Part shown: in pieces, positions 53,324 to 62,320 of the stretch
Numbering within the stretch: the stretch's first letter is position 1
Layout of the letters: the number at the start of each line of letters is the position of its first letter
Source: CAKZNE01 sp040222435
GTDB lineage: Bacteria > Bacteroidota > Bacteroidia > Flavobacteriales > Schleiferiaceae
DNA: 64,000 nt
Assembly: GCA_965212245.1 (NCBI GenBank)
Contig: OZ243107.1
Coordinates: 2,852,001 to 2,916,000 of the forward strand
Direction of reading: 5' to 3'
Notes under the pieces: model-generated
Seen by the model: the letters and a program-made list of their open reading frames with translations, nothing else
What the model was told of the DNA's origin: nothing
The model's database searches: none
Made by a program: the position numbers and the translations under genes

Positions 53324-54796
53324 TTATTTCTTACAGAACTTTTGCTGGCTGATAAACCCCTTAGCATTTTCAATGCTGATGATATACATTCCTTTTTTAA
53401 AGTAGAATAGTGGGAGAGTAAGCAGCGTTTCTGCTTCGGTAGACTTTTTATAACTATCCAGCACGGCTCCCTGCATATCCATAATTTTTATAGTACTTCC
53501 TTTTTCCACATTTTCAAGAGTAAGTTCCTTTCCTACCGGGTTGGGATACAGGCTAAATGATTTGGAAAGCTTGTGTTCATCTATACCTATATCACAAAAG
53601 GTAGAATGGATATAAACACTGTCTCCGTTAATCTCGGAGCCACACACATTAATCAATGAGTTTCCATCATTTCCTGTTTTGGTCCATAAAGTGTAAATAC
53701 CAGAATCCTGTATGGGAAGAAAAAAAGACAAGTATACAGAGTCTGAATATGAGTAATTTGAATCATACCCTGCATTAATTATAGGTAAGGTGGTAGAGTC
53801 AGGCCCGGTTAAACGGAAGTCGGTACTATTAATAGAACTGTGAATAATAGGTTTTTCAGCGAAAAGCACTACCAGTGAATCACCACATTGTGCTAGAATA
53901 GTATCCTGTTTAAAACTCCAGTTTTCAGCTTGCCGGCTGCATGAGTCTACAATGTGATGCACAAAGTTAGTTTCAAAAGAGCCTACTCTGTAATAGGTGT
54001 TTGTAAGCGGATCTTGCCTGAATTCCTCAACCAGAATATTAATACTACTTACCTCTGACTTAATAGCTGTAAAAGAGACGTCACCATTTTCAGGATCTAA
54101 ATTATACCCACTCTGGGTTGTCATTGGATGGGTGGGGTTAAAGCCAGTATGATAAGAATAATCTGAAACAGAAAAGCAATCCCCTTTTTTTACCGGGATT
54201 AAACTGAAATAGAGGGAGTCCCCATCTTTTTCGGTTTGAAAAGGAGCAAAGAATGCTTTTTCTGATTTACACATAGGCCTCATTAACTCCAATACATCAT
54301 AAGCCGGCTGTGAGTTAGCGTTATATTTGGTATTAAGCCTGGCCGTTACTATCATATTTTCGGATTCAGAAAGATTATCAGTTATGGTTTTACAACATGC
54401 CGTGTTTATCCGAATAACCATTTCATCGCAATTTGATGCCAGATTTACGATCTCTGAATAATGAACTACATAATACCGGGAGGTTATTAGTGAATCCATC
54501 ACACAGATGTCGGAATTGGGAATTAGAATACCACCCAGAGGAGAAGGTTTACCGGGTAAAGTTTGCAGATTAAGTGATGCATTTCCATTAATGAAGCCAC
54601 ATGTATCAAAAAAGCATACTCCAATACTGGAAGGCGGGGAGGATTGTAACCCTTCTCCATCATAAATCAAATAAGCGTTTATCCGGTAAAGATCAAGAGA
54701 TTCATGCTCATAACTGATCTGGCCGCCAACTACATGAGAGGCGTTAAGGCTACCGGTAAGCATCACAAAAAGCAATAAGGCAGAAAACTTCTTCAT
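53324..54796 (-). CDS. T9SS type A secreted protein with shared SHVVGG module
   Basis: This 490-residue exported protein has a signal peptide ending LNAS. The N-terminal module begins SHVVGGQISYE and contains EKDGDSLYF and paired cysteines (ACC); it matches the first 300 residues of the protein at 642-2600. The C-terminal 75 residues (FSLYPNPVGKELTLENVEKG... GMYIISIENAKGFISQQKF) form a type A T9SS sorting domain, unlike the type B one of the relative. PKD domain absent. It is monocistronic and divergent from the S46 peptidase gene. Role unknown; surface localisation expected. Confidence 0.86.
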   Translation of the reverse strand: MKKFSALLLFVMLTGSLNASHVVGGQISYEHESLDLYRINAYLIYDGEGLQSSPPSSIGVCFFDTCGFINGNASLNLQTLPGKPSPLGGILIPNSDICVMDSLITSRYYVVHYSEIVNLASNCDEMVIRINTACCKTITDNLSESENMIVTARLNTKYNANSQPAYDVLELMRPMCKSEKAFFAPFQTEKDGDSLYFSLIPVKKGDCFSVSDYSYHTGFNPTHPMTTQSGYNLDPENGDVSFTAIKSEVSSINILVEEFRQDPLTNTYYRVGSFETNFVHHIVDSCSRQAENWSFKQDTILAQCGDSLVVLFAEKPIIHSSINSTDFRLTGPDSTTLPIINAGYDSNYSYSDSVYLSFFLPIQDSGIYTLWTKTGNDGNSLINVCGSEINGDSVYIHSTFCDIGIDEHKLSKSFSLYPNPVGKELTLENVEKGSTIKIMDMQGAVLDSYKKSTEAETLLTLPLFYFKKGMYIISIENAKGFISQQKFCKK

Positions 54797-54891
54797 ACTA
54801 GGTTAAAGTCTTAGATTTATCTGCTCAAAAGTAAATTATGTAATCGATTTCTTATTAAAATAGCTACACCGATTATTTAAAGACGACTTCT

Positions 54892-57099
54892 ATGAAAATA
54901 AAACTATCAGGTACCGTTTTGATCCTACTTATCGTACTACAATTACAAGCCAAAGAAGGTATGTGGATACCTTATTTGTTGAGTCAGCTTAACCAGGATG
55001 AAATGGTGGCTATGGGTTTGGAAATTTCTGCCGAAGATATTTACAGTGTAAATAACTCTTCCCTAAAAGATGCGATTGTTCATTTTAACGGAGGTTGTAC
55101 CGCTGAAATTATCAGTAGCAAAGGCTTATTGCTAACTAATCATCATTGCGGATATTCTCAGATTCAAAGTCATAGTTCAGTAGAAAAGAACTATCTGAAA
55201 AATGGTTTTTGGGCTATGTCAGGCGCTGAAGAGTTGAGGAACCCAAATCTTACGGCTGCTATCGTAAAATTTATGGAAGATGTTACCAATCAGGTACTGG
55301 AAGGCGTAACCGATAAAATGACCATAGCGGAACGGGAAAAGGTGATCTCCGATAATATTAAATCCATGCTGACCAAACGCGGGGAGAGTAGTACCTATGA
55401 CCTTGAAATAGTTCCGTTTTTTTATGGAAATCAATACATTCTGATAGCAAAAGAAACTTTTAAAGATGTACGCCTGGTGGGAGCCCCACCATCATCAATC
55501 GGTAAGTTTGGTGCGGATACAGACAACTGGATGTGGCCACGTCATACCGGTGATTTTTCAATTTTCCGCATTTATGCAGGTCCAGATAATAAACCGGCTG
55601 AAGTATCTGACGAAAATATTCCGTATGCCCCTAATTACCACCTTAAAGTCAATATCAGCGGGATAGAGGATAATGATTTTAGTATGATCTATGGCTTTCC
55701 CGGAAGAACTCAGGAATACCTTCCTTCAAACGAAATTCGGAATACTATTGAAGTATACGACCCGGCCCGTATTGCCATACGCGAAAAACTCTTGAAAATA
55801 CTGGACCGTAAAATGAGACAAAATGATGCCACACGTATTCAATATGCTTCTAAATATGCCAGTATAAGTAATGCCTGGAAAAAATGGATCGGTGAAATAA
55901 AAGGAGTTAAAGAAACCAACGGAATAGAAAGGAAGCAGCAATTAGAGCAACAATTTTCAAATGCGCTCAATGGTAACAGTAATTTGCGCCAGGAGTATGG
56001 AGATGTGCTGGATCAACTCAAAAAGCTGTATGAAGATCGAAAGCCAGTTATGCTGGAACGTTACCATTACATTGAGATCGGATATTACGGTATAGAACTG
56101 ATGCGTCATATGTTGGGATATAGAAGCATGGTGGAGTTTTATGATAATGATCAGGAAGAAGAGTTGAAAGAGAGAGCTTCTTCCATATCCAATGGTATGG
56201 ATGGATTCTATAAGGATTTTGATGTAGAGCTTGATAAACAAGCTATGCATGCCCTGTTGCCAATTTACCTGGAAGCGGTTTCTACCGAAGAATTACCTGA
56301 AATAATCAGGGAGTTGAAGCTTATGGAACCAGAGGATCTCCATGAGTATATTGATGAATTATATGAAGATCTGACCTTGTTGGAAGACCCTGTAAAATTC
56401 AGAGACATGTTGAAAGAGAAGCCGGGGAAAGCTGCTAAAAAGATCAGTAAAAGTGAAGCCTTCCGTTTGAGTTCGGCTATGTATGATCATTTTGTTGGTG
56501 TATTAAACCCTAAAGTAGCAAACATCAATGATAAGATTGATTACTATCAGGCGCAATATATTTCGGCTATGCGTGAGGTATTTCCAATGAAACGCTTTTA
56601 CCCGGATGCCAATAGTACATTACGGGTGGCTTATGGAAAAGTAGAATCATATGAACCCCGGGATGCTGTGTATTATGATACTCAAACCTACCTGGAGGGT
56701 GTGATCGCCAAATATATTCCCGGAGATTATGAGTTTGACCTGCCCGAGAAGCTCATAGATCTGTATGAAACTAAAGATTTTGGCCCTTACGGTGAAGATG
56801 ACAAGATGCCGGTTTGTTACATCGCTTCTAATCACACCACCGGGGGTAACTCTGGCAGCCCGGCACTAAATAGCAGAGGCGAGCTTGTAGGGCTTAATTT
56901 TGACCGGGTTTGGGAAGGTACTATGAGTGATATAAATTATGATATCAGCCGTTGTCGGAATATTATGGTAGACGTGCGTTACGTATTGTTTATTATGGAC
57001 AAGTTTGCAGATGCCAAATATCTGGTTGATGAAATGGACTTGGTATACAACCCTGTCGTGAATAAGGATGTGAATATGAAACAAGGTAATTCCCAATAA
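54892..57099 (+). CDS. S46 family dipeptidyl-peptidase, DPP11-like
   Basis: This periplasmic serine exopeptidase has 735 residues, the usual length. The chymotrypsin-like triad is His85 (LTNHHCGY), Asp221 (RHTGDFSIF) and Ser654 (GGNSGSPAL), with the family helical insertion in between. The residue 18 positions after the serine is Arg672 (GLNFDRVWEG). In Porphyromonas enzymes an Arg there marks DPP11 (Asp/Glu at P1) and a Gly marks DPP7. So acidic dipeptide release is predicted. An N-terminal signal (to about 20) is present. A plus-strand terminator lies inside the neighbouring gene's 3' end. Confidence 0.93.
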   Translation: MKIKLSGTVLILLIVLQLQAKEGMWIPYLLSQLNQDEMVAMGLEISAEDIYSVNNSSLKDAIVHFNGGCTAEIISSKGLLLTNHHCGYSQIQSHSSVEKNYLKNGFWAMSGAEELRNPNLTAAIVKFMEDVTNQVLEGVTDKMTIAEREKVISDNIKSMLTKRGESSTYDLEIVPFFYGNQYILIAKETFKDVRLVGAPPSSIGKFGADTDNWMWPRHTGDFSIFRIYAGPDNKPAEVSDENIPYAPNYHLKVNISGIEDNDFSMIYGFPGRTQEYLPSNEIRNTIEVYDPARIAIREKLLKILDRKMRQNDATRIQYASKYASISNAWKKWIGEIKGVKETNGIERKQQLEQQFSNALNGNSNLRQEYGDVLDQLKKLYEDRKPVMLERYHYIEIGYYGIELMRHMLGYRSMVEFYDNDQEEELKERASSISNGMDGFYKDFDVELDKQAMHALLPIYLEAVSTEELPEIIRELKLMEPEDLHEYIDELYEDLTLLEDPVKFRDMLKEKPGKAAKKISKSEAFRLSSAMYDHFVGVLNPKVANINDKIDYYQAQYISAMREVFPMKRFYPDANSTLRVAYGKVESYEPRDAVYYDTQTYLEGVIAKYIPGDYEFDLPEKLIDLYETKDFGPYGEDDKMPVCYIASNHTTGGNSGSPALNSRGELVGLNFDRVWEGTMSDINYDISRCRNIMVDVRYVLFIMDKFADAKYLVDEMDLVYNPVVNKDVNMKQGNSQ

Positions 57100-57117
57100 A
57101 TGTGAATTACACTTTAT

Positions 57118-57849
57118 CTATGATGATGAGCCGGCCAGAATAAAAATGGTCGGCTTTTTTTCAAGGTCAGGCTTATTTTTCTTCCAGGCGGTAATTTCCT
57201 GGGTTTTAATCATTTCACTTTCCAAACTAATATCTCTTGCTACACACAAAAGTGTATCCGGATGGCAAGTACTGATGATATCATCAAACATCTTCATGTT
57301 ACGGTAAGGGGTTTCCATAAATATCTGGCTTTGCCCGGTTTTTTGACTGTGTCGTTCCAGTGATTTTAATTTACGGATACGGGGTGCCTTGTCAATGGGT
57401 AAATAACCATTAAAGGCAAAGTCCTGCCCATTCATTCCACTGGCCATCATGGCCATTAGTATAGAGGAAGGTCCTACCAGAGGAACCACCCGAATACTTT
57501 TTTGATGAGCAAGTAAAACCACCTCTCCACCCGGGTCAGCCACACCGGGAGCCCCGGCTTCGGATATAACACCTACATGATGTCCTTCCAGGCATGGGTT
57601 CAGAAATTCAGGGATTTCCTCGGCTTGAGTATACTTATTAAGTACATACATGTGCAAACGATCCTGTGATTTAGAAGGAAGCACCTTTTTGATAAAAGCC
57701 CGGGCCGACTTTTCGTTTTCTACAATATAGTGCTGGGTTATATCAATAACCTTTTTCACGGCCAATGGTAACACTTCAAGTGGTTCTACCTCACCCATCA
57801 GGGAAGGAATGAGGTAAAGCTTGCCGGTGTGGGTAAGCTTATCCTCCAT
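57118..57849 (-). CDS. SAM-dependent methyltransferase, RsmI-like
   Basis: This 243-residue tetrapyrrole-methylase-fold protein is related to RsmI, which 2'-O-methylates 16S rRNA C1402. Typical segments: GVISEAGAPGVADPGGEVV (about 93-111), PLVGPSSILMAMMASGMNGQDFAFNGYLP in parts, and FMETPYRNMKMFDDI. Bacteroidota commonly have a second RsmI-like paralogue next to a phosphatase gene and dnaA, as here, so the precise RNA target is uncertain. Its start overlaps the phosphatase gene end by 11 bases. Confidence 0.88.
   Translation of the reverse strand: MEDKLTHTGKLYLIPSLMGEVEPLEVLPLAVKKVIDITQHYIVENEKSARAFIKKVLPSKSQDRLHMYVLNKYTQAEEIPEFLNPCLEGHHVGVISEAGAPGVADPGGEVVLLAHQKSIRVVPLVGPSSILMAMMASGMNGQDFAFNGYLPIDKAPRIRKLKSLERHSQKTGQSQIFMETPYRNMKMFDDIISTCHPDTLLCVARDISLESEMIKTQEITAWKKNKPDLEKKPTIFILAGSSS
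57129..57161 (+). terminator. Plus-strand terminator of the S46 gene nested in the RsmI-like gene
   Basis: AGCCGGCC (57129-57136) and GGTCGGCT (57148-57155) pair with one wobble around an 11-base loop and are followed by T's on the plus strand, 29 bases after the peptidase stop. The sequence is coding on the other strand. Confidence 0.65.
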
Positions 57850-58300
57850 TTTTTTTGATTTTTTTCACAATTTGATCAGTTGCTGTATCCAGCATTTTAT
57901 ATACATCATCAAAGCCACGGTCTCCACCGTAATATGGATCCGGAACTTCATTATTAATGCCGGGTTCTACCTCATTGAGCAGAAAGTCAACTTTGTTTTT
58001 ATCCTCTTCATTTCTGGCCAGCTCCAGCACATTTTGATAATTACTTTCATCCATTACATAAATACGATCAAAGCGATCAAAGTCAGCAATACTAAACTGC
58101 CTTCCGCGTAAGTCGGAAATGTTAATGCCATACTTACGGGCAATTTTTATGGAGCGGGGATCAGGAGCTTCGTCTACATGATAGGCGGACGTTCCGGCAC
58201 TATCCACTTCAGCGTCCATATCCTTTATTTTTTCACGAAGTATGCCTTCTGCAAGAGGGGAACGGCAAATATTGCCGAGGCAAACCATGAGAATTTTCAT
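57839..58300 (-). CDS. Low-molecular-weight protein tyrosine phosphatase
   Basis: This 153-residue cytosolic phosphatase has the P-loop CLGNICRS (Cys7-Arg13) at the N-terminus and the general acid Asp121 in VPDPYYGG, the standard LMW-PTP arrangement. Substrates may be tyrosine-phosphorylated envelope-polysaccharide kinases, but none is nearby. Gene order dnaA, phosphatase, methyltransferase suggests a conserved housekeeping run. Confidence 0.94.
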   Translation of the reverse strand: MKILMVCLGNICRSPLAEGILREKIKDMDAEVDSAGTSAYHVDEAPDPRSIKIARKYGINISDLRGRQFSIADFDRFDRIYVMDESNYQNVLELARNEEDKNKVDFLLNEVEPGINNEVPDPYYGGDRGFDDVYKMLDTATDQIVKKIKKNGG

Positions 58301-58381
58301 AAGTGGTTACGGGTTTCTGTAAAAGTAAAAAAAGTAAACGGCTTGATATGGTGCCCTAAAGTGAAAGGATGATTTTAAACT

Positions 58382-58410
58382 AAAAAAGTCCGTCATAAAT
58401 GACGGACTTT
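58382..58410 (-). terminator. Terminator of dnaA
   Basis: Arms AAAGTCCGTCA and TGACGGACTTT are perfect complements around a 4-base loop. On the minus strand the stem is followed by three more T (TTTTTTA in all), 27 bases after the dnaA stop. Confidence 0.92.
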
Positions 58411-58436
58411 CTCGTGTTTCTTTCTTTTCCCTTGTT

Positions 58437-59867
58437 TTACTGTAACGTAAGTTTCTTACGGATGTCATCTACATAAGTCCGGAAACGTTTATCGGTATCA
58501 GCAAGATTATTCACCGTGCGGCACGCATGTAAAACTGTTGCATGATCTTTATTTCCACACTGGGCACCAATGCTGGCGAGAGAGTTTTTGGTAAGTTGTT
58601 TTGAGAAATACATAGCCAGTTGGCGGGCTTGTACAATTTCACGCTTGCGGGTAGGCGATTTCAGCAGATCAATGGGCATATCAAAATAATCGCAAACTAC
58701 CTTCTGGATGTAATCAATAGAGATCTCCCGGGTTGTGTTTTTCACAAACTTATCGATCATCTGTTTAGCCAGGTCTACGGTAATCTTCTTCTTGTTTAAA
58801 GAAGACTGGGCCAACAATGATATTAAAGCACCTTCAAGTTCTCTTACGTTACTGTTGATGCTATATGCCAGGTATTCAATTACATCATCCGGCATTTCAA
58901 CGCCATCGTTGTAAAGCTTCTGGTTAAGTATAGCAATACGGGTTTCCAGGTCCGGAACCTGCAAATCTGCACTTAAACCCCATTTAAAACGGGAAAGTAA
59001 ACGCTGTTCCACACCTTGTAGGTCAACCGGAGCCCGGTCCGAGGTTAGGATCACCTGTTTACCATGCTGGTGCAGATGGTTGAAAATCTCAAAGAAAACA
59101 TCCTGGGTCTTTTCCTTTCCGGCAAAGGAATGAACGTCATCCATTATCAGCACATCTATCATTTGATAGAAGTGTACAAAATCATTTTTGGTATTGTTTC
59201 GTATGGAGTCTATAAACTGCTGTGTAAATTTTTCAGCTGATACATAGAGTACCGTTTTTTCAGGATACTTATCCTTAATTTCAATACCAATAGCGTGAGC
59301 AAGGTGCGTTTTTCCCAACCCATTTCCTCCGTAAATTAATAAAGGGTTAAAAGAGGTTCCTCCTGGTTTGTTAGCTACCGCAAAACCAGCTGATCGGGCC
59401 AGGCGATTGCAGTCACCTTCTACAAAGTTATCAAAAGTGTAATTGGGATTAAGCTGAGATTCCACATGTACTTTGCGTAATCCCGGAATTATAAAAGGGT
59501 TTTTAACTCCTTTGTCCCCAATCTCAATAGGCATGTTAACCTTTGGATTTTTAATGGGGCCCCGGTTACTGCTGGGTATCTTTACCGTATAGGGGTTGGA
59601 ATTACCATAGGTGTTTTCCATTACTATACTGTATACCAGCTTTGCATCTTCTCCTAATTCCCTTGTAATAGCACTTTTAAGGAGCTTGATATAATTTTCT
59701 TCAAGCCACTCGTAGAAAAACTTACTTGGAACCTGTATGCTCAAAACATTGTCTTTGAGCTTTAGAGGCTTAATGGGTAGGAACCACGTCTTAAAACTTT
59801 GAGAAGGAATGTTGTCTTTGATATAGTCAAGACAATTCTCCCAAACTGTTTTTGCAGTTAGCTCCAT
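58437..59867 (-). CDS. dnaA: Chromosomal replication initiator DnaA
   Basis: This 476-residue replication initiator has four domains: N-terminal helicase-contact domain (1-85), linker (about 86-135), AAA+ domain with Walker A GGNGLGKTH (180-188) and Walker B VLIMDDVHSF, and C-terminal DNA-binding domain with CGNKDHATVLHACRTV (about 444-459). It starts at ATG 59867 and ends with its own terminator. I did not find clusters of DnaA boxes (TTATCCACA) on either side, so oriC is not shown to be here. Confidence 0.98.
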   Translation of the reverse strand: MELTAKTVWENCLDYIKDNIPSQSFKTWFLPIKPLKLKDNVLSIQVPSKFFYEWLEENYIKLLKSAITRELGEDAKLVYSIVMENTYGNSNPYTVKIPSSNRGPIKNPKVNMPIEIGDKGVKNPFIIPGLRKVHVESQLNPNYTFDNFVEGDCNRLARSAGFAVANKPGGTSFNPLLIYGGNGLGKTHLAHAIGIEIKDKYPEKTVLYVSAEKFTQQFIDSIRNNTKNDFVHFYQMIDVLIMDDVHSFAGKEKTQDVFFEIFNHLHQHGKQVILTSDRAPVDLQGVEQRLLSRFKWGLSADLQVPDLETRIAILNQKLYNDGVEMPDDVIEYLAYSINSNVRELEGALISLLAQSSLNKKKITVDLAKQMIDKFVKNTTREISIDYIQKVVCDYFDMPIDLLKSPTRKREIVQARQLAMYFSKQLTKNSLASIGAQCGNKDHATVLHACRTVNNLADTDKRFRTYVDDIRKKLTLQ

Positions 59868-60024
59868 TGATTGTTAAGCGTTTAAAAAATTAGTTTTACA
59901 CCCGCTTCAGGACGGAAGCAAAGTGCGCTTGATTTATGATTTCAGAAGGCAAATGTGTAGATAAAAAAATGATAAAAAAAATGGATTGAGGGTTGAATTT
60001 CCCGTTTTTTTTACCAATATTAAG

Positions 60025-60040
60025 AGAGTGTTAACGCTCT
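60025..60040. promoter_or_regulatory. Imperfect dyad in the dnaA/thioesterase divergent gap
   Basis: AGAG-T-GTTAAC-G-CTCT is a 16-base palindrome with one mismatched pair, 51 bases before the thioesterase ATG. It could be an operator. The rest of the 224-bp gap is AT-rich without recognisable sites. Confidence 0.3.
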
Positions 60041-60091
60041 GGATCCCGCATTCTACGGCTGAAGTACGTTAATTATCAGATAGAAAAGAAA

Positions 60092-60505
60092 ATGTTTGTA
60101 AAGAGAAGTTGTCTAAGAGTTCGCTACGCGGAAACCGACCAGATGGGGGTGGTTTATTATGGTAACTATCCACAGTATTTTGAAGTAGGCAGGGTAGAGG
60201 CCTTGCGAACACTGGGAATGAGTTACCGGGAGATGGAGGCAGATGGTATTATGCTTCCGGTATTAAACTTGCAGATTAAATATATCCGCCCTGCTTTATA
60301 CGATGACCTGTTAACGATAGAGACGCGGATTGAAGAACTTCCTTCAACCCGAATAATCTTTAATCACACTATTTTCAATGAACAGGATGAGCTATTAACC
60401 ACAGGTACAGTAGAACTGGTATTTCTAAACAGCACTAACAGAAGGCCCTGCAGGCCGCCAGAGGAGTTTCTTCAAAAAATGAAACCGTATTTTACAGCTG
60501 ATTAA
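60092..60505 (+). CDS. YbgC/4HBT acyl-CoA thioesterase
   Basis: This 137-residue hot-dog-fold thioesterase has the active-site segment RYAETDQMGVVYYGNY (Asp16) and VGRVEALRTLGMSY of the YbgC/4-hydroxybenzoyl-CoA thioesterase family. It should hydrolyse acyl-CoA thioesters in the cytoplasm. Divergent from dnaA. Its stop shares TTAA (60502-60505) with the stop of the convergent protease gene. Confidence 0.92.
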   Translation: MFVKRSCLRVRYAETDQMGVVYYGNYPQYFEVGRVEALRTLGMSYREMEADGIMLPVLNLQIKYIRPALYDDLLTIETRIEELPSTRIIFNHTIFNEQDELLTTGTVELVFLNSTNRRPCRPPEEFLQKMKPYFTAD

Positions 60506-62310
60506 AGACGGGAAACCTTATACGTAGCGGTTAATCCGTTCTTCAACTGAACTTTAAGCAGGTATATTCCTGTACTCAGGTTTTCAGACCCTACTGATAT
60601 TTTTTGAAGTGGATATTCTAAAGTGTGGCTTTCTAATGGTTTGCCACTAAGTGCATAGATGGTATACTGTGATATGGGTTGTTCAACTGATTCGATACTT
60701 AGATTTCCGCCCATGGAAAACTCATGAGTACCGTTTAGGTTGATCTGGCTTTTTGCATATGCCAGAGGGTCATCGTAACTTAAAGCAGCGTCCAGAATGT
60801 TCCTCCGTATAAAGGCATCTACAATTACCTGGTAATTAGCACTGCCATTAAGAGCTGCATCGGCCTGAACTACGTGCATGGCCATTTGAGGCATTGTAGT
60901 ATTTTGAGACATACTGAAAATTGCTTCCATTACTATTTCATCCGTAGCGTTCCTGCCAATCATAGTGTATATTTCCATTAATGCGGATGCAAAAATATCG
61001 GTATGTGCGTAAATGCTTGATGCAAACTGTAGTTGTTGATAATCTTTAAGACTTTCAACTACACGGCCACTCCAGTATTGATTATGACCATCCCAGGAGA
61101 AAACCTGCCCTTTGTTAAATTGATTGATACTCCGGGAATAGGAAGCAGCAAAATAATCACCCAGACTTTCTTCAATAGTATTGCGTTCAACTGAACCGTT
61201 GTTGCTTCCAGCGGCTGCCAATACGTAGGCGTGTGTATATTCGTGAATAATCACATCTGCGTCTTCAGCATCATCCACACCACCTTCACCCATTAAAATA
61301 CGGTAAGGTGAGGCAGAGGTATAGAAATAAGAATTATCACTGCCACTTAAAGCATGCGGATCTATCTGAATGGTATAACCCGGTAAATTGGAAAAGCCCA
61401 AATTATCCAGATGCTGCTTATGATTGGAAATATGGTATAATACATTCACATCTTCAAAACCGTTTTGGCTTCGCGTATATTGAAACTGATCATTGGTACT
61501 GGTAACGGGAGCCAGGTTGGGGGGACTGAAATCCGCAATTTTAACAAAGTCATTTTTCAGTACAAATTCACCGCCTTCAAAGCTGACGGTAAATGACTTT
61601 AACTTTCGCTCGGCATTCAGTACACTTACATCCAGATCGTTATTATCTACATAGGGAGAACCATAATTAACCTGTGCCGTGGTTAAGGGGTCGGGTTCAA
61701 AAATGTAGCCATACGCGATGGTATCATTAGGTCCGGCAGCATGGTGTTTTTTGATCTTATCAATTGTATATAAAACCTTGCCTTCCGTGTAGATTACTTC
61801 CTGGTGGAGTTCATTATCCGTAACAAACTCGGCTAATCTGGCGGGTACCAGGCGATGGTCATGTATAACCCAAACCGGCTCATCTTTTTTGGTATAAGTG
61901 GCCCCTTGTTGGGTGCGATAAAGTTCAGACATTGGTTCCGGAAAGTTTTCTTCTTCTCCTATTATAGATGGTAGGGTGGGAGATATGATATTCCTGACCT
62001 TTTGATCATTGGCAACTACCGTATGTACATCAAAACCATATACGCTTACACCGTAATAGGTTAGATCATAATGATAATGAACAGCGGTTTTACTATGGAT
62101 AACTTTGCCGGGCACCAGCTCAAAATTATCCGGCAATTTGAGTTCAGCTTTGGTGAAATCGAGTGGGTTTGCATTAAAAAGAGGTCTGTCAATGGCTATA
62201 AGCTGATCAGTAGTAAGGGGAAAATTACCGGTTTGCTGCACAGCTTCTTTTTGTCCGTAAATGTATGGTGCCAAAAAAAGGCTCAGGGAAAGAAGGATTA
62301 ATTTTTTCAT
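60502..62310 (-). CDS. T9SS-exported gluzincin metallopeptidase (M36/M4-like)
   Basis: This protein has 602 residues from the ATG at 62310; a longer upstream frame overlaps the YigZ gene and lacks a signal peptide at its start. The signal peptide ends IYGQ. The zinc motif is HEYTH (356-360), with the third ligand in IEESLGDYF (Glu381, Asp385), matching the gluzincin pattern. The catalytic region and N-terminal propeptide-like part (30-200) recall fungalysin (M36) or thermolysin-type (M4) enzymes. The C-terminal 75 residues form a type A-like T9SS sorting domain (PISQYTIYALSGKPLESH... GIYLLKVQLKNG). Confidence 0.82.
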   Translation of the reverse strand: MKKLILLSLSLFLAPYIYGQKEAVQQTGNFPLTTDQLIAIDRPLFNANPLDFTKAELKLPDNFELVPGKVIHSKTAVHYHYDLTYYGVSVYGFDVHTVVANDQKVRNIISPTLPSIIGEEENFPEPMSELYRTQQGATYTKKDEPVWVIHDHRLVPARLAEFVTDNELHQEVIYTEGKVLYTIDKIKKHHAAGPNDTIAYGYIFEPDPLTTAQVNYGSPYVDNNDLDVSVLNAERKLKSFTVSFEGGEFVLKNDFVKIADFSPPNLAPVTSTNDQFQYTRSQNGFEDVNVLYHISNHKQHLDNLGFSNLPGYTIQIDPHALSGSDNSYFYTSASPYRILMGEGGVDDAEDADVIIHEYTHAYVLAAAGSNNGSVERNTIEESLGDYFAASYSRSINQFNKGQVFSWDGHNQYWSGRVVESLKDYQQLQFASSIYAHTDIFASALMEIYTMIGRNATDEIVMEAIFSMSQNTTMPQMAMHVVQADAALNGSANYQVIVDAFIRRNILDAALSYDDPLAYAKSQINLNGTHEFSMGGNLSIESVEQPISQYTIYALSGKPLESHTLEYPLQKISVGSENLSTGIYLLKVQLKNGLTATYKVSRL

Positions 62311-62320
62311 ACGAGTAAAA

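Noticed and set aside
59868..60091. Chromosome origin beside dnaA
   Set aside because: The gap is AT-rich, but I found no TTATCCACA-type DnaA boxes in it or downstream of dnaA. TGTGTAGATAA at about 59952 is only a poor partial match.
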